This document shows, one piece after another, positions 1 to 9,600 of a DNA stretch of 55,404 nt. Within the stretch, counting starts at the first letter, position 1; the number at the start of each line of letters is the position of its first letter. Source of the DNA: Kitasatospora phosalacinea (lineage in GTDB: Bacteria > Actinomycetota > Actinomycetes > Streptomycetales > Streptomycetaceae). The position numbers were made by a program, and so were the translations under genes. Location of the stretch: positions 1 to 55,404 of the forward strand of contig NZ_JNYE01000041.1 of NCBI RefSeq assembly GCF_000717185.1, written 5' to 3'. The notes below the pieces were generated by a model. It had not been told where the DNA came from, made no database searches, and worked only from the letters and a program-made list of their open reading frames with translations.

Positions 1-23
1 AGGCTGCGGCGGGGGGCCGGGCG

Positions 24-890
24 GTGGCCGCCCCGGCGATGCCCCGGCAGGACGCGGCGCGGCCGGAGGGCCGTCCGGGCGGCCCCGGGGTCCGGCGTCC
101 GGCCCGGGACGGGGACACCGTCCGGGAGCGCCGCCCCGCGGCCGGGCGGGAGCGCACCCCGGTGCCCGGCCGGGACCGCACTCCCCCGCCTGGGCGCGCC
201 CCGCACACCCTGGGCGGGCGGCCGACGCCCCGGCAGCGGCTGCTGCGGCAGCGGCTGGTGGTGTTCGTGACGGTCACCCTGGGCGTGGCGCTGGCCATCG
301 CCGTCGCGCAGGGCTGCGAGAACCGCGGCGCGCAGGGCCTGGGCCCGCAGCCCACCGGGGTGGCGACCGCGCCGGTCGAGTCGGCCAGCGGGACGACGCT
401 GTCGGTGGACGGCGCGAACGCCGCCGGGCACGGCGGCACCGGGCTGGCCCCGTCGTTCGGCACCCCGCCGCAGGTCGACTGGCCCAACCTCAGCTACCCG
501 GACCCGTCCGGCGGCCCGGCGATCCGGCTGCGCGACGGGCGCTCCGCCGAGGGCGGCAGCCCGCCGGTCTCGCTCTCCGCGGTGCTGCCCGCCCGCTACC
601 GGGACGCGCAGGCCACCCTGGTGGTGCTGCGCCGCCTGGAGGGCGCGGTGCCGGTCGACCTGGTCCAGCTGTACGGCTTCACCGACGGCTCCCCCGTCCT
701 GCTGGCGGACCGGGCCTCGGCGGCGAACCCGGAGGCGGGCGCGGTGTGGCGGGTGGAGAACGGCGCGCTGATCCGCGAGGAGAAGGTCGACCGGACGGGC
801 GCGGTCTCCTCCACCCGGTACACCGTCCGGGCGGACGGCGGGCTGGAGGAGTCCTGGCCGGGCTCGGGCGTCTCGGGGTCGGCGGACTGA
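24..890 (+). CDS. Hypothetical membrane-anchored protein, single transmembrane segment
   Basis: A 288-residue protein from a GTG at 24. The true start may lie before the window, because the frame is open to its left end. Residues 1-75 are Pro/Arg/Gly-rich and look disordered. One hydrophobic segment lies at about 77-96 and is followed by a predicted extracytoplasmic domain rich in Gly, Ser and Pro. The C-terminal half (about 185-285) has regular beta-like alternation and may fold. The basic N-terminus and absence of a cleavage site suggest an N-in, C-out anchor. I recognise no family. It converges on the LRV gene downstream. The coding frame is supported by strong third-position GC; function is unknown. 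Confidence 0.6.
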   Translation: MAAPAMPRQDAARPEGRPGGPGVRRPARDGDTVRERRPAAGRERTPVPGRDRTPPPGRAPHTLGGRPTPRQRLLRQRLVVFVTVTLGVALAIAVAQGCENRGAQGLGPQPTGVATAPVESASGTTLSVDGANAAGHGGTGLAPSFGTPPQVDWPNLSYPDPSGGPAIRLRDGRSAEGGSPPVSLSAVLPARYRDAQATLVVLRRLEGAVPVDLVQLYGFTDGSPVLLADRASAANPEAGAVWRVENGALIREEKVDRTGAVSSTRYTVRADGGLEESWPGSGVSGSAD

Positions 891-914
891 GGCAGCGGCT
901 CGCCGGGCGGACGT

Positions 915-944
915 CGGCGGCGGGCTCCCCTGCGGCAGCCGCCG
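915..944. terminator. Possible bidirectional stem-loop between convergent genes
   Basis: CGGCGGC (915-921) pairs with GCCGCCG (938-944) across a 16-nt loop, in the gap between two convergent genes. There is no T tract. In DNA this rich in GC such stems also arise by chance, so this is only a weak candidate. Confidence 0.25.
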
Positions 945-1035
945 GTGCGAACGGAGCACAGCGGCCGGCCGTCGGCGCGTCCCCGTGGTGGCGCACTCCC
1001 GGGTGGACGCCCCTTCCCCCGCCGGGGCCGGAGCG

Positions 1036-2481
1036 TCACAGGCCAGCGGCGTCCAGGCGGGCCCGGGCCTCGTCGGCCGGGAGGGCCGGGTTGGCGGCGG
1101 CGGCCCGGTGGACGGACGGGGACGGGTCGTCGAGCAGGGCGCGCAGGAGGGCCGGGGCGAGGGCGGGGTGGCGCGCGGCGGCGTGGCGGACGTGTGCCTC
1201 GGGGTCGGTGGCGAGGCGTTCCAGCAGGTGGGCGGGCAGCTCGGGGTCGCGCAGGGCGAGCAGCCGCATCCGGGGCGCGGGGTCGGCGGCAAGGCGGCGG
1301 AGGGCCTCGACGGGCAGCGGGAACTCGTCGGCGGGGCGCCAGGACATCGGCTTGAACGGGCGGTACTCGCGGTCGAGGCGTTCGGCGGTGGTCGGGTCGA
1401 TCGGGTCGGGGCTGCTGCCCGCGGCGGCGAGCGCGACCTCGTTGTCGGGGTCGGCGAGCAGCCGGGCGCGGGCCGCGGCGGGCAGGTCGGGCGAGGCGGC
1501 GGCGGCGCGGCGGAGGACCGGGTAGGGCGAGTCGAGGTGCGGCAGCGGGTCGGCGGTGACCCAGGGCAGGTGGAGCATCCAGAGCTCGATGCCGACCTGG
1601 ATGTGGTCGATCTCCAGCTCGATGGCGGTCTCCTCGTCCACGTCCTCGCCGGGCGGTTCGAACGGGCCGGTGACCGAGGCGTACAGCGCGGCGCGGTCGG
1701 CGGCGGGGGTGTCGGGGCGCGCGAAGACGGCGAGGCGGACCCGGGCGCCGGGGTCGGCGGCGAGGCGGTCGCGCAGCTCGGCGGGCAGGCCGGGGTGGGC
1801 GGCGAGGGCGTGGCGGACCTCCGGGTCGGGGTCGGCGGCGAGGCCTGCGAGGTCGGTGGCGGCCGGGTCGCAGTGGGCGACGGCGCCGGCCCGGGTGAGC
1901 GGGTCGGCGAGCAGGGCGGGGACGAGGTCGGCGGGCGGGACGGGGTGCGGCAGGCGGCAGAAGTAGGTGGCGCAGGCGGCGGCGCGGACGCTGCCTTCGG
2001 GGTCGGTGAGCAGGCTGCGGCGGACGGGCTCGGGGGCGGCGGTCCACCACTGGCCGAGGGTCGCGCGGACCTCCGGGTCGGGGTCGTGGGCGAGACGGGC
2101 GCGCAGGTCGGCGGGGGTGTGGTCGCTCTGGGCGAGCTCCTTGCGCACCTCGGGGGCCGGGTCGGTGGCGAACCGTTCGAACAGGTCGCGCTCCTCGTCG
2201 GGGGCGGCGGAGACGACCAGGGCGGTCCGGACGGACGGGTCGGGGTGGGCGGCGAGGCGGCGGCGCACCGGCTTCGGCAGGTGGCGGCTGAGGGCGACGG
2301 CGTGCGCGTCGTGGGCGATCAGGGTGTCGAGGTGGGGCGCGGTCAGGTCGGGGCGGCGGGCGAGGGCGTAGCGGAGGTTGTGGGAGCGGTGCGAAGCGGC
2401 GACCAGGCGGTCGAGCAGGTGGGCGGGCAGGGCCGGGTTCTCGGCCAGGCCCGCCAGGAAGTCGTACGGGAGGTCGGGCAT
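1036..2481 (-). CDS. Leucine-rich-repeat-variant (LRV) / HEAT-like repeat protein
   Basis: A 481-residue protein built almost entirely from degenerate helical repeats of about 22-25 residues. The recurring pattern is roughly ADPDPEVRxALAxHPxLPAxL, with conserved 'DP' and 'VR' in each unit. This is the pattern of LRV/HEAT-type solenoids, which act as scaffolds or protein-binding surfaces. No catalytic domain is visible. I chose the ATG at 2481 because AAGGGGGA lies about 8 nt upstream; the frame is open further upstream but runs into the acetyltransferase gene. That gene ends 32 bp upstream on the same strand, so the two are probably co-transcribed. A second protein of this type is at 35286-36794. 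The binding partner is unknown. Confidence 0.75.
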   Translation of the reverse strand: MPDLPYDFLAGLAENPALPAHLLDRLVAASHRSHNLRYALARRPDLTAPHLDTLIAHDAHAVALSRHLPKPVRRRLAAHPDPSVRTALVVSAAPDEERDLFERFATDPAPEVRKELAQSDHTPADLRARLAHDPDPEVRATLGQWWTAAPEPVRRSLLTDPEGSVRAAACATYFCRLPHPVPPADLVPALLADPLTRAGAVAHCDPAATDLAGLAADPDPEVRHALAAHPGLPAELRDRLAADPGARVRLAVFARPDTPAADRAALYASVTGPFEPPGEDVDEETAIELEIDHIQVGIELWMLHLPWVTADPLPHLDSPYPVLRRAAAASPDLPAAARARLLADPDNEVALAAAGSSPDPIDPTTAERLDREYRPFKPMSWRPADEFPLPVEALRRLAADPAPRMRLLALRDPELPAHLLERLATDPEAHVRHAAARHPALAPALLRALLDDPSPSVHRAAAANPALPADEARARLDAAGL

Positions 2482-2513
2482 GCGGGCGGGTCCCCCTTCA
2501 GCGGGCGGCGGGC

Positions 2514-3077
2514 TCAGCGGGTGGTGAGGCGGGCGCGGGCGGCGGGCCAGTCGGTGGCGGTCATCGTGTAGTGGAGCAGGCCGTGCGGCGGGGCGCCGGG
2601 GTCGGCGGGGCGGGCGCCGAGGCGGGTGACGGCTTCGCGGGAGCGGGTGTTGGCGGCGTCGACGCGCCAGCGGACCTCGGTGAAGCCTAGGGTGTCGAAG
2701 GCGTGGGCCAGCAGCAGGAGCTTGGCCTCGCGGTTGGCGCCGGTGCGCCACCAGCGGCGGCCGAGCCAGCTGCCGCCGATCTCGATCCGGCCGGTGCGGA
2801 CGTCCCAGCCGTGCAGGTTGGTGGTGCCGATCGCGGCGCCGCTCGCGCGGTCGAGGACGGCGAGCGGGAGGCGGACACCGCGGGCGGCGTCGGCGAGGCG
2901 GGCGGTGACGATCGCGTGCAGGTCGTCCTCGGTGTGCGGGGTGGGGGCGCTGAGGTGGCGCCAGACCTGCTCGTCGCGGCCCCCGGCGGCGAACAGGGCG
3001 GGGACGTGTGCGGGGGTGAGCGGTTCGAGCCGCACCCGACGGCCCTCCAGGACGACGGGTGTCGGGGTGGTCGGCAT
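2514..3077 (-). CDS. GNAT family N-acetyltransferase (RimJ/RimL type)
   Basis: A 187-residue protein with the layout of RimJ/RimL-like acetyltransferases. The N-terminus has the typical LEGRRVRLEPLTPAHVPALF start strand and helix. It is followed by the IGTTNL and RIEIGGSWLGRRWWRTGANREAKLLLLAHAFD core that forms the acetyl-CoA site, and then VRWRVDAANTRSREAVTRLG, which is the usual end of the fold. The predicted activity is transfer of acetyl from acetyl-CoA to an amine, with substrate unknown. The ATG at 3077 is well placed for the domain. It lies upstream of, and probably in one transcript with, the LRV gene, and is divergent from the hypothetical gene at 3149. Confidence 0.85.
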   Translation of the reverse strand: MPTTPTPVVLEGRRVRLEPLTPAHVPALFAAGGRDEQVWRHLSAPTPHTEDDLHAIVTARLADAARGVRLPLAVLDRASGAAIGTTNLHGWDVRTGRIEIGGSWLGRRWWRTGANREAKLLLLAHAFDTLGFTEVRWRVDAANTRSREAVTRLGARPADPGAPPHGLLHYTMTATDWPAARARLTTR

Positions 3078-3148
3078 GGCCGGGACGTTACCGGAGGGCG
3101 CCCGGGCGGCGTTGACGGCTTGTCAGTACGGGGCGGCAGCATGTGCGC

Positions 3149-3706
3149 ATGATGTGGACGACCGACGCGATGCACGTCGCGTACTGCCAGTACTTCCTGT
3201 ACGGGCCGGAGCTGCCGGACGGCTGGGACGCGCACGCGCTGGACCGGCTGTTCCACGGGAACGGGGTGGCCGCGGGCTGCCCGGACCACCTGACGGTGCT
3301 GTGCGGCACGCACACGGGGCTGATCCGGCTGGGGGTGGAGCGCTGCGCGCAGCGTCCGCCGGAGCCGGGGGCGGAGTGGGAGAGCGTGGTCGAGCTGTCG
3401 CTGCACAGCAGCGGTGAGCTGCGGCTGCGCGCCTGGGACGGGGTGGACGTCGACGGGCCGGGGAACCTGGCGCACGCCGGGCCGGGCTGGTACCGGGTGC
3501 GGGTGCAGACCCGCGGCCGGGACCGCGGGCGGGAGGCGGACACCGCGGCCCGCCCGGTGGAGGAGCACCGGCTGACGGTGTGGCCCGCTCCCCCGGCACC
3601 GGACCTGGTGCTGCGGGTCGGCGACCTGACGGGCCGTCGCCACCACGACCCGCGGCGGCCCGCGCCGCTGCCGATCCGGCCCCCGGCGGCGCGCCGGGCG
3701 GCGTGA
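3149..3706 (+). CDS. Hypothetical protein
   Basis: About 185 residues. Possible starts are GTG 3143, ATG 3149 and ATG 3152; I give 3149. The first two thirds are mixed alpha/beta with several Trp, Tyr and Cys residues (VAYCQYFLYGPELPDGWD, ELRLRAWDGVD, GPGWYRVRVQTRGR). The C-terminus is Pro/Arg-rich and probably disordered. Beta-sandwich-like alternation suggests a small soluble domain. No signal peptide or membrane segment is present. I do not recognise a family. It is divergent from the acetyltransferase at 2514-3077, with only about 70 bp between the two starts. Confidence 0.55.
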   Translation: MMWTTDAMHVAYCQYFLYGPELPDGWDAHALDRLFHGNGVAAGCPDHLTVLCGTHTGLIRLGVERCAQRPPEPGAEWESVVELSLHSSGELRLRAWDGVDVDGPGNLAHAGPGWYRVRVQTRGRDRGREADTAARPVEEHRLTVWPAPPAPDLVLRVGDLTGRRHHDPRRPAPLPIRPPAARRAA

Positions 3707-3959
3707 GCGGGGCGGCCTGAGCGGGGCGGCGGGCGTCGGGCCAGCTGTACCAGCCGTCGCCGCGTTCCTCGTGGGAGGTGACGGATTCGCCGCCGGGGTG
3801 CCGGGCGGGAAGCACGCGTAGCCGTGCGGGGCGGGGACGCCGGTGCCCGCGGCGGTGGAGGTGGTCCCGGCGTGGACGGAAGCCCGGTGGCCCGGCGGAC
3901 CGCGGATAATGGCGGTGTCGTGCGCCGGTCCGGCGGCGGTGCGGAGCGAGGCGGGAGAG

Positions 3960-4346
3960 GTGGCGGCAGCGGTGGCCCTGGTGGAGGGAGAGCGCGTCAG
4001 GCTGGTCGAGGACCTGGCGCTGGGCGGGGCGGCAGCCGGGGAGGACGGCCCGCTGGTGGGGTTCCTGCTGCTGGGCGCGGGCGTCGAGGGCACCGTGGTC
4101 CGGGTCTCCGGGGAGCTGCCGCCGCCCGAGGAGGTCCGCGAGTACGAGCGGTTGCGGGCCCTGTTCGAGGACTACGGGCACACGATGCCCGCGGAGAGCC
4201 TGCGCCGCCTGGAGGCGCAGCTCGCCGAACTGGAGCCGCGCTGGCGGGAGTTCGGCGCGCAGGGCCCGCGGAGCTCGGTGCGGGTCCGGTTCGACAACGG
4301 CTTCGTGCTGGACGACGCGGACGCGGCTGCGTTCGCCCGGCTGTGA
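3960..4346 (+). CDS. Small hypothetical protein
   Basis: I chose the GTG at 3960, giving 128 residues, because a GGCGGGAGAG purine-rich run lies directly before it. An ATG at 3909 would add 17 residues of less protein-like sequence. The product has a hydrophobic beta region (GPLVGFLLLGAGVEGTVVRVSG), an amphipathic helix rich in Leu/Glu/Arg (about 58-95), and an acidic C-terminal strand pair (SVRVRFDNGFVLDDADAAAFARL). There is no signal peptide and no known motif. It converges on the RNA methyltransferase gene. It is likely a real gene because of its strong codon bias, but its function is unknown. Confidence 0.5.
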   Translation: MAAAVALVEGERVRLVEDLALGGAAAGEDGPLVGFLLLGAGVEGTVVRVSGELPPPEEVREYERLRALFEDYGHTMPAESLRRLEAQLAELEPRWREFGAQGPRSSVRVRFDNGFVLDDADAAAFARL

Positions 4347-4362
4347 GGGAGCGGCCCGGCCG

Positions 4363-5166
4363 TCAGCCGTGGTTGACGGCGTAGAAGGCGATCGCGGCGG
4401 CCGCGCCGACGTTCAGCGAGTCGATGCCGTGCGCCATCGGGATCCGCACCCGCTGGTCGGCGGCGGCCAGCGCCTTCGGGGTCAGGCCGTCGCCCTCGGC
4501 GCCGAGCATCAGCGCGGCCCTGGGCAGCAGGTCCGGGCGGGCCTTCGTGAAGTCCTCCGCGCCGGAGGGCGTCAGCGCCAGCAGTTCGAACCCGGCCTCC
4601 CGGACGGTGCCGAGCGCCTCCGGCCACGGGTCGAGGCGGGCGTACGGCACCGAGAACACCGCGCCCATCGAGGTCTTGACGGCCCGCCGGTACAGCGGGT
4701 CCGCGCAGTCCGGGGAGAGCAGCACCGCGTCCATCCCGAGGGCGGCCGCGGAACGGAAGATCGCCCCCAGGTTGGTGTGGTCGACCAGCCCCTCCAGGAC
4801 GGCCACCCGGCGGGCCCCGGCGAGCACCTGCGCGGCACCGGGCAGCGGCTTGCGCTCCATCGACGCGAGCGCGCCCCGGTGCACGTGGTAGCCGGTGACC
4901 CGCTCGGCGAGCGCCGGTTCGACCAGGTGGACGGGCGCGTCCGCGTCCGCGATGACGTCCGCCATCACGCCCAGCCACTTGGCCGTCAGCAGCATCGACC
5001 GCATCCGGAAGCCGGCCGCCAGCGCCCGGCGGATCACCTTCTCCCCCTCGGCGATGAACAGCCCCTCGGCGGGCTCCCGGCGGCGCCGCAGTTCGACGTC
5101 GGTCAGGTCGGTGTAGTCGCTCAGCCGGGGGTCGGCGGCGTCGGTGACGGTGAGAGGCTCGGACAC
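4363..5166 (-). CDS. TrmH/SpoU family RNA 2'-O-methyltransferase
   Basis: A 267-residue SAM-dependent RNA 2'-O-ribose methyltransferase of the SPOUT class. All three SpoU motifs are present: motif 1 at about 132-144 (NLGAIFRSAAALG, with the usual Asn and catalytic Arg), motif 2 (LMLGAEGDGL), and motif 3 near the C-terminus (IPMAHGIDSLNVGAAAAI), which makes the trefoil-knot cofactor site. Residues 1-100 form the small SpoU substrate-binding domain. Start is GTG 5166. The RNA target (rRNA or tRNA) cannot be told from sequence. It follows the cobA-like gene by 44 bp on the same strand and may be the last gene of that transcript. Confidence 0.9.
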   Translation of the reverse strand: MSEPLTVTDAADPRLSDYTDLTDVELRRRREPAEGLFIAEGEKVIRRALAAGFRMRSMLLTAKWLGVMADVIADADAPVHLVEPALAERVTGYHVHRGALASMERKPLPGAAQVLAGARRVAVLEGLVDHTNLGAIFRSAAALGMDAVLLSPDCADPLYRRAVKTSMGAVFSVPYARLDPWPEALGTVREAGFELLALTPSGAEDFTKARPDLLPRAALMLGAEGDGLTPKALAAADQRVRIPMAHGIDSLNVGAAAAIAFYAVNHG

Positions 5167-5210
5167 CGGACGATTTTCGCACGTCGGCGGCCGGGGCCGA
5201 GCCGCCCGCC

Positions 5211-6443
5211 TCAGGGGTTCAGGACGCCGACCACGTCGCCGATCACGATGACCGCCGGGGGCTTGATCCCCTCCGCGGCGACCGTCTCGCCGACGGTGGC
5301 GAGGGTGGCGTCGACGCGGCGCTGGGCGGCGGTGGTGCCCTCCTGGACGACGGCGACGGGGGTGTCCGCGGCGCGGCCGTGGGCGACGAGTTCGGCGGCG
5401 ATCGCGCCGATCTTGTCGACGGCCATCAGCAGGACCAGGGTGCCGGTCATCCCCGCGACGGCCTCCCAGTTGGTGAGGGAGCGCTCGCCGGGGCCGACGT
5501 GGCCGGAGATGACGGTGAACTCGTGGGTGAGGCCGCGGTGGGTGACCGGGATCCCGGCGGCCGCGGGGACGCTGATCGACGAGGAGATGCCGGGGACGAC
5601 CGTGACCGGGACGCCCGCCTCGACGCAGGCCAGCAGTTCCTCGCCGCCGCGGCCGAAGACGTACGGGTCGCCGCCCTTGAGGCGGACCACGAACTTGCCC
5701 GCCTTGGCGTGCTCGACGAGCGTGTTGTTGATCGCCTCCTGCGCCATGTAGCGGCCGTAGGGGATCTTGGAGGCGTCGATCACCTCGACGTGCGGGGGCA
5801 GCTCGGCCAGCAGCTCGCGCGGGGCGAGGCGGTCGGCGACCACCACGTCGGCGTCGGCGAGCAGGCGGCGGCCGCGGACGGTGATCAGGTCGGGGTCGCC
5901 GGGGCCGCCGCCGACCAGGGCGACGCCCGCGTCCCGGGCGCGGTACTGGCGGGCCGCGAGGGAGCCGTCGCGCAGCCCGGCCACGATGGAGTCGCGCAGC
6001 GCGGCGGAGTGCCGGGGGTCGCCGGTGAGGACGGCGACGGTCGCGCCGGAGTCGTGGCCGGAGGCGGGCGTCCAGGCGGTGGCGGCGGAGGCGTCGTCGC
6101 TGCGGGAGCAGAACACCCGCAGGCGCTCGGCCTCGGCGGAGACGGCGGTGTTGACGGCCGGGTCGTCGGTGGCGACCAGGGCGTACCAGGTGTCGACGAG
6201 GTCGCCGTCCGCGTACGGGCGCTGGTGCCAGGTGAGCTCGCCGGCGTCGGCCATCGCGGAGACCGCGGGGGTGGTGGCCGGGGATATCAGGTGGATCTCG
6301 GCGCCGGAGGCGATCAGCGCGGGCAGCCGGCGCTGGGCGACCTGTCCGCCGCCGACGACGACGACGCGGCGGCCCGCGAGCAGCAGTCCGACGGGGTACG
6401 GGGTGAGGCCCTGGGTGGACGGGTGGGGCGTGGGCGCGGTCAT
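5211..6443 (-). CDS. cobA: Uroporphyrinogen-III C-methyltransferase with siroheme-synthase N-terminal domain
   Basis: A 410-residue CysG-like protein. The N-terminal 150 residues are a precorrin-2 dehydrogenase/ferrochelatase-type Rossmann domain (VVVVGGGQVAQRR, then LVATDDPAVN). The rest is a SUMT domain with VALVGGGPGDPDLITVRG, the conserved LKGGDPYVFGRGGEE loop, and VVPGISSSISVPAAAGIPVTHRG. SUMT makes precorrin-2 from uroporphyrinogen III with two SAM, feeding both siroheme and cobalamin. The start ATG 6443 is supported by AGGAG about 9 nt upstream. Whether the N-terminal domain still makes siroheme is not decidable here. It lies downstream of cobT with a strong hairpin between them, so it may have its own promoter. 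It supplies the first committed step for the neighbouring cobalamin genes. Confidence 0.9.
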   Translation of the reverse strand: MTAPTPHPSTQGLTPYPVGLLLAGRRVVVVGGGQVAQRRLPALIASGAEIHLISPATTPAVSAMADAGELTWHQRPYADGDLVDTWYALVATDDPAVNTAVSAEAERLRVFCSRSDDASAATAWTPASGHDSGATVAVLTGDPRHSAALRDSIVAGLRDGSLAARQYRARDAGVALVGGGPGDPDLITVRGRRLLADADVVVADRLAPRELLAELPPHVEVIDASKIPYGRYMAQEAINNTLVEHAKAGKFVVRLKGGDPYVFGRGGEELLACVEAGVPVTVVPGISSSISVPAAAGIPVTHRGLTHEFTVISGHVGPGERSLTNWEAVAGMTGTLVLLMAVDKIGAIAAELVAHGRAADTPVAVVQEGTTAAQRRVDATLATVGETVAAEGIKPPAVIVIGDVVGVLNP

Positions 6444-6561
6444 GAGGGGGAGCTCCTGGGTGGGCGGCGGTGCTGGGGAGGTCCGACGGGATCGGCCGGA
6501 CGGCCCCACGGGCGGGAGCCCGGTGCCGGCGCGCCCTTGAGCCGGTACGGGTTCGGCGGGG

Positions 6562-6592
6562 CGGCCGCCCCCTCGCACTGCGGGGGCGGCCG
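6562..6592 (-). terminator. Strong stem-loop after cobT
   Basis: Positions 6562-6572 and 6582-6592 pair as a perfect 11-bp GC stem with a 9-nt loop. It starts 12 bp past the cobT stop on the minus strand. There is no T tract, which is common for actinobacterial terminators. It probably limits read-through from cobT into cobA. Confidence 0.65.
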
Positions 6593-6603
6593 GTGCCGTC
6601 GGG

Positions 6604-9600
6604 TCAGGCCTTCTCGGTGACCCCGGCGGAGTCGAAGGTGGCTACATCGTGCATCGCCCGGGCCGCGCTCTGCACCAGCGGGAGGGCCAGCAGGGCACCG
6701 GTGCCCTCGCCGAGCCGCAGGTCGAGGTCGATCAGCGGGCGCAGGCCGAGCTTGGCGAGCGCGGTCTGGTGGCCGGGCTCGGCGGAGCGGTGGCCCGCGA
6801 TGCAGGCGGCCAGCACCTCGGGGGCGATGGCCTTGGCGACCAGGGCCGCCGAGCCGGCGATCACGCCGTCCAGGATCACCGGGACGCGCAGCGAGGCCGC
6901 GCCGAGCAGGAACCCGGCGATCGCGGCGTGCTCCAGGCCGCCGACCGCGGACAGCACGCCGATCGGGTCGGCCGGGTCGGGCTTGTGCAGGTCGAGGGCC
7001 TGCCGGACGACCGCGACCTTGCGGGCGTGGGTCTCGTCGTCGATGCCGGTGCCGCGGCCGGTGACCTCGGCCGGGTCGGTCTCGGTGAACACCGAGATCA
7101 GCGCGGCGGAGGCGGTGGTGTTGGCGATGCCCATGTCGCCGGTGATCAGCACCTTGTTGCCCGCCGCGACCAGGTCGCGGGCGGTCTCGATGCCGACCTC
7201 GACCGCGCGCAGCGCCTCGTCCCGGCTCATCGCCGGGCCCTGCGTCATGTCGTCGGTGCCGGGCTTGACCTTGCGCGGCAGCAGGCCGGTGGTGCGGCCC
7301 TGCTGGATGGCGTCCGGGAGTTCGGCGGCCACGCCGACGTCCACCACGCACACCTCGGTGCCGATCTGCGCGGCGAAGGCGTTGACCACCGCGCCGCCCG
7401 CCAGGAAGTTGCCGACCATCTGCGCGGTGACCTCCTGCGGCCACGGGGTGACGCCCTGGGCGTGCACGCCGTGGTCACCGGCGAAGATCGCCACGCAGCC
7501 GGGCTCCGGCACCGGCGGCGGGCACTGCCGGGCCAGGCCGGACAGCTGGGCCGCGATCAGCTCCAGCACGCCGAGCGAACCGGCGGGCTTGGTCATCCGC
7601 TTCTGCCGGTCCCACGCCTCGCCGAGCGCCTTGGCGTCCAGCGGGCGGATGCCGCGCAGGGTGTCGGTCAGCAGGTCGTGCGGCTCCTCGCCGGGCAGCG
7701 CGCGGTTGCCGTACTGCTCCTCGTGCACCACCCAGGACAGCGGGCGCTTCTTCGCCCAGCCCTGCTGCTGCAGCTCCGGCTCGTCCGGGAACGCGTCCAC
7801 GTAGCCGACGCACAGGTAGGCGACGACGTCCAGGTGCTCGGGCAGGCCCAGCTCGCGGACCAGCTCCTCCTCGTCGAAGAAGCTCACCCACCCGACGCCC
7901 AGGCCCTCGGCGCGGGCCGCCAGCCACAGGTTCTCCACCGCCAGCGCGGCCGAGTACGGGGCCATCTGCGGCTGGGTGTGCCGGCCCAGGGTGTGCCGGC
8001 CGCCGCGGGTGCGGTCGGCGGTCACCACGATGTTGACCGGCGTCTCCAGGATCGCCTCGATCTTGATTTCCTTGAACTGCTTCGCCCGGCCCTTGGGCAG
8101 CGAGTCCGCGTACGCCTCGCGCTGGCGCTCCGCCAGTTCGTGCATCTTGCGGCGGGTCTTCGCGGAGCGGATCACCACGAAGTCCCACGGCTGCGAGTAG
8201 CCGACGCTCGGCGCGGTGTGCGCCGCCTCCAGGACCCGGATCAGCACCTCGTGCGGGATCGCGTCCGACCGGAAGCCGTTGCGCACGTCGCGCCGCTCCC
8301 GGATCACCTGGTGGACGGCCTCCCGCCCGGCCTCGTCGTACCCGGGCGCGGCGGGCGGACGCTCCTCCTCCGCGGCGGGCTCGACGGCGGCTTCGGGCGC
8401 CTCCGCGACCGGCTCGGGCGCCTCGGCCGCCTCGGCGGCGGGCTCGGGCGCCTGCTCGGCCTCGGGCTGCTGCGGTTCGGCGGCCGGGGCCTCGGGCGTC
8501 TCCACCGGGGCCTCGGCGACCGGCTCGGCCGCCTGCTCCCCGGCGGGGGCCTCGACGGGGGCCTCGACGACCGGCTCGGCGACCGGCTCGGCCTCGGCGG
8601 CCGGGGCTTCGGGCGCCTCCGTGACCGGCTCGGCCGCCTGCTCCTCGACCGGGGCCTCCGCCGCGGGCTCCACGGCGACGGGCTCCACGGCGACGGGCTC
8701 CACGGCGACGGGCTCGACGGCCGCGACGGGCTCGACGGCCTGCTCGGCGGCGGGTGCGGCCTGCTCGGCCTCGGGCTGCTGCGGTTCGGCGGCGGCCGGG
8801 GTCTCGGGCTCCAGCAGCGGCAGGCCCGCGGGGGCGGCGAGGAACGCGGAGATGCGCCGGTGCGCCCCCCGGCCGGACGGCTTGGCGGCCGGGTCGGGGA
8901 TCGGCTCCGCGACGGCCTCGCCGCTCACCGTCTCCGCGAGCTCGGGCTGCACGTTCTCGGCCTGCACGTTCGCGGGCTCGACGGGCGCGGGCTGCTCGGC
9001 CGACGGGGCGTCAACTGCCGCCTCGGCGGCGACGGCAACGGCAGCCGCCTCGGGCTGCGGCTCCGACGGCACGGCCTCGGCCTCGGCCTCGACCGGAGCA
9101 GTCTCGGCGGCCTGCGGCTCGACCGGCGCAGCAGCCGCGATCGGCTCGACCGGCTCGGCCGGCTCGACGAACACCGGCGCCAGGTTCGCGGCGGGCCCAG
9201 CCACCGGCTCGACGACCGGCGCCACGACGGGTTCGGCGACCGGCGCGACGGCGACCGGCTCGACCGTCACGGCCTCCGCCGCGTTCTCCACCGCGGGCGC
9301 CACGGCCGCCGGCTCGGCGACCGGCTCGGTCACCGGCTCCACGACGGGTTCGGCCACGGGCTCGGCGACCGGCGCGGCCACGGCCGCCGCCGCGGCGGCC
9401 TCCACCACCTGCGGCTGCACCGGCGCGGGCACCTGGACGGCCGGGGCCTGCACCGCGACCGGCACGCCGTGCGCGGGGGTGCCGGTGGCCGGGGCCTGCT
9501 GCTGCACCGTTTCGGCGGCCGGGACCGGCACCCCGTGCGGGGGCGTGCCGCCGGGCGCGGACGGGCCGCGTTCGGCGAGGGAGCGGACGGGGACGTGACC

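Noticed and set aside
3719..3850. Minus-strand stretch reading TSHEERGDGWYSWPDARRP
   Set aside because: It looks protein-like for about 25 residues, but the frame runs on into the opposite-strand gene and has no supported start. It may be a decayed small gene.
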